Assembly: GCF_001046895.1 (NCBI RefSeq)
Contig: NZ_CAQI01000034.1
Coordinates: forward strand, 1-36,537
DNA: 36,537 bases
Reading direction: 5' to 3'
Source of the DNA: Pseudarthrobacter siccitolerans
GTDB taxonomy: Bacteria; Actinomycetota; Actinomycetes; Actinomycetales; Micrococcaceae
The position numbers were made by a program, and so were the translations under genes. A model generated the notes under the pieces. That model searched no databases. It had not been told where the DNA came from and was given only the letters and a program-made list of their open reading frames with translations. Positions 32,612-36,537 of this stretch are shown here, one piece after another (the stretch's first letter is position 1; the number at the start of each line of letters is the position of its first letter).

Positions 32612-34234
32612 TCAGTTGCCTTCCTCAATGGTGACGTTGCTGAAGGCGCCGTCGATCTCGATGATCAGGTGGCTGCCGGGCTCGTCGCTGTTGTAGCTGC
32701 TTTCCCTGGTGGTGATGCCGCCGCGGTTGCCGCCGCTTTCGTGGATGTTCCCCATGGCCATGTCCGCCTTGATGTCCACGGGCACCTTGTCAGGGATAAC
32801 GATCGTCACGTTGCTTGCCGCGATATCGAGCGGAACCACGACGTCGGACGTCAGCGGGGCGTTGGTGTCCAGTTGGGTGAGGTCCACCGTGCCGCGGCTG
32901 CCAGCCACATCAAGGCCGTTGCGCGCGTCCTCGATGCTTATCGGGGCCCAGTCCAGCTCCTGGAACCGCATCCGGTCCCCGTTGTTGCCCACCACGTTGA
33001 AGATGCCGCCGACGATGAGCGCCGCCACCGCGAAGAATGACAGGATGCCGGCCGTTTTGCCGCGGAGGCCCATGAGGAGGATCCCCAGGCCCAGGACCGC
33101 CGCCGCGCTGGCCCATGCAATGGCGTTGGTGGAGTCGCCGAGGTTGATGACGTTTGTGACATCCAGCGCCTTGAGCCCGGCACCCACCAGCAGCGCGCTG
33201 CCGGCAATGATTGCGACGGCGGGAGCACCCGGACCGGCGGGGCGCACCTTCGGCGTCGGACTCTGGGGCGGCAGGGCACCGCCGGACCGGCGGTTGTCCC
33301 AGCCGCTGCCACCGGATCCGCTGCCTCCGTAGGCGCCGCTGGAGTAGCCGCTGCCGTTATAGCCGCTGCCGGACGGGGTGCCGGAGGATGTACCCCCGTA
33401 GGGGCTTCCGGTGAAGGGGCCGGTGCCCGCGACGTCGGAGTAGGGCGGAGTTGTTGCGGTGGAGGAACCTGCTGCGTAGGCGTTGGTGCCTGACGCTGCC
33501 GCTGCTGCGCCGGCCGGAATGCCGGCTGCGGCCTTGTTGCGCTGGACCAGGTAGTAGATCAGGTAGATGGCGCCGCCTACCCAGAAGATGGTCCAGAGGA
33601 AGGCGCCGAAGCCGTGGTTGCCCCAGCCCCAGAATCCGCCGCCGAGCCCGCTGAAACCGAGGATGGTGGCGATCAGGGAACCAGTCATGCCGCTGGTCCA
33701 GCGCCCTGCTCCGGCTTCCTGGACGTGGATCCTGCCGTCGGGTTCCGGGAGGAATGCCCACGCCAGGCCGTAGAGGAGTACGCCGATGCCGGCGAAGAGG
33801 GTGAGGACGATGAAGACGCCGCGGACGATCAGCGGGTCGATGCCCATGCGGTGGGCAATGCCGCTGGAGACGCCGCCGATCCAGCGGTCCTGTCCGCGGC
33901 TGATGCCCTGGCTGCGGACCCAACCGAAGAAGTCTGCCTGCCGGCCGGGCATTCCGGCGTAGGCGTAGCTGCCGGCGTTCGGTGCCGAATAAGTTCCGGC
34001 CGACGGGCCGGTATAGGGGCCGGTGTAGGCACCGCTGGAGGTGTCCTCGCCGGGTGCGCTGGTGGATCCGGGGCCGGGTTCACCGGTGGAACCGCTGCTG
34101 GATTCCCGCACCGGCTCCTGGTCCTGCGGGGACGGGGAGGCCGGCGGCAGGGGCTCCGTGGGGTGTGCGGTGTCCCGTTCGGGGAGGGGCTCCGTTGGAT
34201 GGCCGTCATCAGGGGTGGGGGTTTGCGAGTTCAT
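32612..34234 (-). CDS. PspC-domain protein with LiaF-like C-terminal domain (EsrI/LiaF-like)
   Basis: 540 aa from ATG 34234, preceded by GGAAGGA. Residues 1-95 are disordered, rich in Pro/Thr/Glu with repeated HPTEPLP, then Gly/Tyr/Ser. A PspC domain follows (about 100-165, RWIGGVSSGIAHRMGIDP). Next come further helices, a long Gly/Ser/Tyr-rich linker, three membrane helices, and an external or cytosolic LiaF/DUF4097-type repeat with stacked strands (DVVVPLDIAASNVTIVIPD). This arrangement matches the inhibitor part of LiaFSR or EsrISR systems, where it holds the kinase off until envelope stress. Divergent from a kinase/regulator pair. Confidence 0.85.
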   Translation of the reverse strand: MNSQTPTPDDGHPTEPLPERDTAHPTEPLPPASPSPQDQEPVRESSSGSTGEPGPGSTSAPGEDTSSGAYTGPYTGPSAGTYSAPNAGSYAYAGMPGRQADFFGWVRSQGISRGQDRWIGGVSSGIAHRMGIDPLIVRGVFIVLTLFAGIGVLLYGLAWAFLPEPDGRIHVQEAGAGRWTSGMTGSLIATILGFSGLGGGFWGWGNHGFGAFLWTIFWVGGAIYLIYYLVQRNKAAAGIPAGAAAAASGTNAYAAGSSTATTPPYSDVAGTGPFTGSPYGGTSSGTPSGSGYNGSGYSSGAYGGSGSGGSGWDNRRSGGALPPQSPTPKVRPAGPGAPAVAIIAGSALLVGAGLKALDVTNVINLGDSTNAIAWASAAAVLGLGILLMGLRGKTAGILSFFAVAALIVGGIFNVVGNNGDRMRFQELDWAPISIEDARNGLDVAGSRGTVDLTQLDTNAPLTSDVVVPLDIAASNVTIVIPDKVPVDIKADMAMGNIHESGGNRGGITTRESSYNSDEPGSHLIIEIDGAFSNVTIEEGN

Positions 34235-34280
34235 ACCTCGATCCTTCCGTCCGCGGCGCTTCCGCTCTACTGGGGGACAC

Positions 34281-34320
34281 CCTGAACGGCCCCTGAGTGG
34301 CCCCCGGTTCAGGCCCGAAC
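34281..34320. promoter_or_regulatory. Palindromic candidate operator between the divergent units
   Basis: CCTGAAC (34281-34287) and GTTCAGG (34307-34313) form a perfect 7-bp inverted repeat spaced 19 bases; GTTC-N6-GAAC overlaps at 34307-34320. A near-direct repeat (CCCTGAACGGC / CCCTGAGTGGC, 9 of 11) lies inside. This 124-base gap is the only place for both promoters, and NarL-type regulators bind such short inverted repeats. Confidence 0.5.
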
Positions 34321-34358
34321 GCGGTCCGGGCAACCCTGATCCGTGTTTGGATTGATCC

Positions 34359-35813
34359 ATGACAACCGCCCCCATCCGGCCCCCGCTGGTCCGGCGCAGC
34401 GACCGCTTTATCGCGGGCGTATGCTCCGGCCTTGCCGCGCACCTGGGCTGGCCCGTCCGCAACGTGCGGGTGGGCATGGTGCTGGCTGCGCTTGCCGGCG
34501 GGGCCGGTGTCGTTTTTTATGCCTGGCTGTGGATCATGGTGCCCACGGCGGACGAAAGCGCGCGGCGCCAGGCCCGCCGCCCGGCGTCGCCCATTGCGCC
34601 CGCCGTGAGCCAGGGTCCTGGCCACGCCCCGGGCCGGACCGACGTCCCGCAAAGCGTCCCTGCCTCCGCCCGGGCGGCCGGGCCGGGCCTTCCTCCTCCA
34701 GGCGGCGTCCCCAACGCTGGCCCCGGCGTGCTGCCAGTTTCCCCGGGCGACTCTTCCTACGCCGGGCCGGGCGACGCCGCAGGGAACGCATCTGCGGCGG
34801 CGCGGCCCTGGTTCCGGGACATGCGGTACGGCAAGGAAATCCTGCTCGGCGCCGGGCTGCTGCTCGTCGCGGGCATCCTGATCGCCCAGCTCCTCGGCGT
34901 GGATGTGCCGCTGGGCACCCTGATTCCGGCGGCGGCAGTTCTGGGCGGAGCCTCCATCGCGTGGATGCAGCTCGATGAGACCCGGCGCGCGGGCCTCGTG
35001 GACAAGACCAAGGCGGACCAGGCCGGCGGCTGGGCCCGGCTCGCCGCTGGCCTGGCACTGGTGGTGGCGGGGGTCCTGGTGATGGTGTCCGGCTCCGGCT
35101 CCTGGGAACAGACCTGGCTGGCGCTGCTGGCTTCCGTGGCCGTCCTTGGCGGCGTGGTGCTGGTCCTGCTTCCGTGGGCGCTGAAGTTCTGGCGTGACCT
35201 TGAAGCGGAGCGTGCCGGCCGGATCCGGGAAACCGAGCGTGCGGAAATCGCTGCCCATCTCCATGACTCGGTGCTGCAGACCCTGGCACTGATCCAGCGG
35301 CGGGCGGCCAATGAGCACGACGTCGTCCGGCTGGCCCGTGCCCAGGAGCGGGAGCTGCGGGGCTGGTTGTTTGCAGATCCGGAGAAGGACGCCGGGCAGC
35401 TTTCGGACCGGATCAAGGCTGTTGCGGCCGAAGTGGAGGACCTGCTGGGCAATGCCGTGGAGGTGGTGAGTGTGGGGGACACCGCCGTCACTGAGGGCCA
35501 CGAGGCCCTGATCCAGGCCAGCCGTGAGGCAATGCTGAACGCGTCCCGGCACGGCGGCGGGACCGTTTCGGTATACCTGGAGGTTTCCGGCGGACGCACT
35601 GAAGTGTTCATCAAGGACCGCGGCCCGGGCTTCGAACTGCAGCAGGTGCCCGAGGACCGGCTCGGCGTCCGCGAATCCATCATCGGCCGAATGAACCGCC
35701 ATGGCGGGACGGCCACCATCACCAGTACCACAGACGGCACGGAAGTGCGGCTCGGCTACCCGGCCGCCGCTCAAGCTGACAAGCCATCACAGAGCCCGGA
35801 AGGCAAACCATGA
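34359..35813 (+). CDS. PspC-bearing sensor histidine kinase (EsrS/MacS-like)
   Basis: 484 aa membrane kinase. Residues 12-65 are a PspC domain (RRSDRFIAGVCSGLAAHLGW). A Pro-rich linker leads to four or so membrane helices (about 150-265), then a HisKA_3-type domain with His302 (AAHLHDSVLQTL) and an HATPase domain (EAMLNASRHGG N-box, KDRGPGFE G-box). The short sensor and HisKA_3 class fit kinases of NarL regulators. The stop overlaps the regulator start by four bases (35810-35813). It should phosphorylate the encoded partner under envelope stress. Confidence 0.92.
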   Translation: MTTAPIRPPLVRRSDRFIAGVCSGLAAHLGWPVRNVRVGMVLAALAGGAGVVFYAWLWIMVPTADESARRQARRPASPIAPAVSQGPGHAPGRTDVPQSVPASARAAGPGLPPPGGVPNAGPGVLPVSPGDSSYAGPGDAAGNASAAARPWFRDMRYGKEILLGAGLLLVAGILIAQLLGVDVPLGTLIPAAAVLGGASIAWMQLDETRRAGLVDKTKADQAGGWARLAAGLALVVAGVLVMVSGSGSWEQTWLALLASVAVLGGVVLVLLPWALKFWRDLEAERAGRIRETERAEIAAHLHDSVLQTLALIQRRAANEHDVVRLARAQERELRGWLFADPEKDAGQLSDRIKAVAAEVEDLLGNAVEVVSVGDTAVTEGHEALIQASREAMLNASRHGGGTVSVYLEVSGGRTEVFIKDRGPGFELQQVPEDRLGVRESIIGRMNRHGGTATITSTTDGTEVRLGYPAAAQADKPSQSPEGKP

Positions 35814-36499
35814 ACACCACGCAGGGATCCGGTACGGGCCCCATCCGGCCCGCAACACCCGTCCGGGTGGTGATCGTCGACGACCACGCGATCTTCCGCT
35901 CCGGCCTGAAGGCAGACCTGGATCCGAGCATCCACGTGGTGGGGGAGGCGGCGACGGTGGAGCAGGCCATTGCCGTGATCGCCCAGGAACGGCCCGAGGT
36001 TGTGCTGCTGGACGTCCACCTGCCCGGCGGGATGGGCGGCGGAGGGCGGGAAGTCATCGCCGGTTCAGCCCCGCTGCTGTCCACCACCAGGTTTCTTGCG
36101 CTCAGCGTCTCGGACGCCGCCGAGGATGTTGTGGCTGTGATCCGGGCGGGAGCCCGCGGGTACGTCACCAAAACCATCTCCGGGGCGGAAATCACGGATG
36201 CGGTCTATCGTGTGGCCGGGGGAGACGCAGTGTTCTCCCCGCGCCTTGCAGGCTTTGTGCTGGACGCCTTCGGCACCGCCCCGGCCGACATCGCCGACGA
36301 CGAACTGGACAGGCTCTCGGCCCGCGAACTCGAGGTCATGCGGCTGATCGCCCGCGGCTACAGCTACAAGGAAGTGGCCAAAGAGCTCTTCATCAGCATC
36401 AAGACGGTGGAGACCCACGTTTCCGCGGTCCTCCGCAAACTCCAGCTCTCCAGCCGCCACGAACTCACCAAGTGGGCCGCCGAGCGCCGCCTCCTCTAA
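35810..36499 (+). CDS. NarL/LuxR-family response regulator of the PspC system
   Basis: 229 aa. Receiver domain with VIVDDH acidic pair, phosphoacceptor Asp68 (VVLLDVHLPGG), and the GARGYVTK lysine; then a LuxR helix-turn-helix (LSARELEVMRLIARGYSYK and KTVETHVSAVLRKLQL). It starts inside the kinase gene with a 4-base overlap, so it is the cognate partner. It is expected to act on the palindromic site at 34281-34320. The inserted GGMGGGG loop after Asp68 is glycine-rich. Confidence 0.93.
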   Translation: MNTTQGSGTGPIRPATPVRVVIVDDHAIFRSGLKADLDPSIHVVGEAATVEQAIAVIAQERPEVVLLDVHLPGGMGGGGREVIAGSAPLLSTTRFLALSVSDAAEDVVAVIRAGARGYVTKTISGAEITDAVYRVAGGDAVFSPRLAGFVLDAFGTAPADIADDELDRLSARELEVMRLIARGYSYKEVAKELFISIKTVETHVSAVLRKLQLSSRHELTKWAAERRLL

Positions 36500-36537
36500 C
36501 CCATCCAACGCTCTCTCACTTAACGCGCCTTTCCCCC

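Noticed and set aside
34209..35774. 521-aa minus-strand frame opposite the kinase
   Set aside because: Antisense shadow of the kinase gene, which has complete His, N and G boxes.
1..36537. tRNA, rRNA, CRISPR, insertion sequence or prophage
   Set aside because: No cloverleaf with conserved T-arm, regular spacer repeats, transposase or integrase was seen on either strand.

Overview
The window reads as a chromosomal segment of a high-GC actinobacterium of the Micrococcaceae (Arthrobacter/Pseudarthrobacter-like). The evidence is uniformly GC-rich coding DNA, frequent GTG/TTG starts, a mycothiol synthase gene (mshD) next to a GlnR-type orphan regulator, a ppk/MutT1 pair as in mycobacteria, a HadA/HadB-type hydratase pair before murB, and several PspC proteins around a NarL-type two-component system. 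This genus-level assignment is an inference from gene content. No rRNA, tRNA, CRISPR array, transposase or phage gene was seen.

Layout. 1-3.4 kb (+): a secreted Ala-rich lipoprotein with a 3D/RlpA-like C-terminal domain, a second-type YidC insertase, a RibD/DHFR-like reductase and an NAD(P)-binding SDR protein. 3.4-7.5 kb: a ROK repressor divergent from a GH13 alpha-glucosidase across an AT-rich operator, then an aldo/keto reductase. 7.5-12.8 kb (+): a CitE-like lyase, a frameshifted DUF2797-type gene, a small membrane protein, HadA/HadB-like hydratases, murB and an AlkX/HTH_42-type protein. 12.8-14.0 kb: a wHTH/AbiEi-plus-nuclease-like gene bracketed by two 60-bp palindromic repeats. 14.0-24.2 kb (-): asd; a three-gene WXG100 (type VII-like) cassette; the thyA-folA-membrane protein cluster; MutT1-like Nudix/phosphatase, ppk, mshD and the GlnR-like regulator. 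24.5-30.1 kb (+): membrane proteins (one of 37 aa), a nitrobindin-like protein, an FMN-reductase-like flavoprotein, YgfZ, an ankyrin protein and a DHA2 MFS exporter. 30.0-34.2 kb (-): a GNAT, pfkA and three PspC/LiaF-type envelope proteins. 34.4-36.5 kb (+): the divergent histidine kinase and response regulator.

How the genes work together. thyA and folA overlap and form the dTMP/tetrahydrofolate recycling pair. Upstream on the same strand lie nucleotide-pool and polyphosphate genes (Nudix/phosphatase, ppk) and mycothiol synthesis. asd and murB serve cell-wall precursor supply. The PspC/LiaF proteins, the PspC-bearing kinase and the response regulator resemble the EsrISR/LiaFSR envelope-stress module, with a palindromic candidate operator between the two divergent units.

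The least explained parts are (i) the 60-bp palindromes that frame the AbiEi/nuclease-like gene, (ii) the WXG100 cassette with no secretion core nearby, and (iii) the potentially structured leader of the GlnR-like gene. Family assignments come from recognising motifs by eye; no database search was run.
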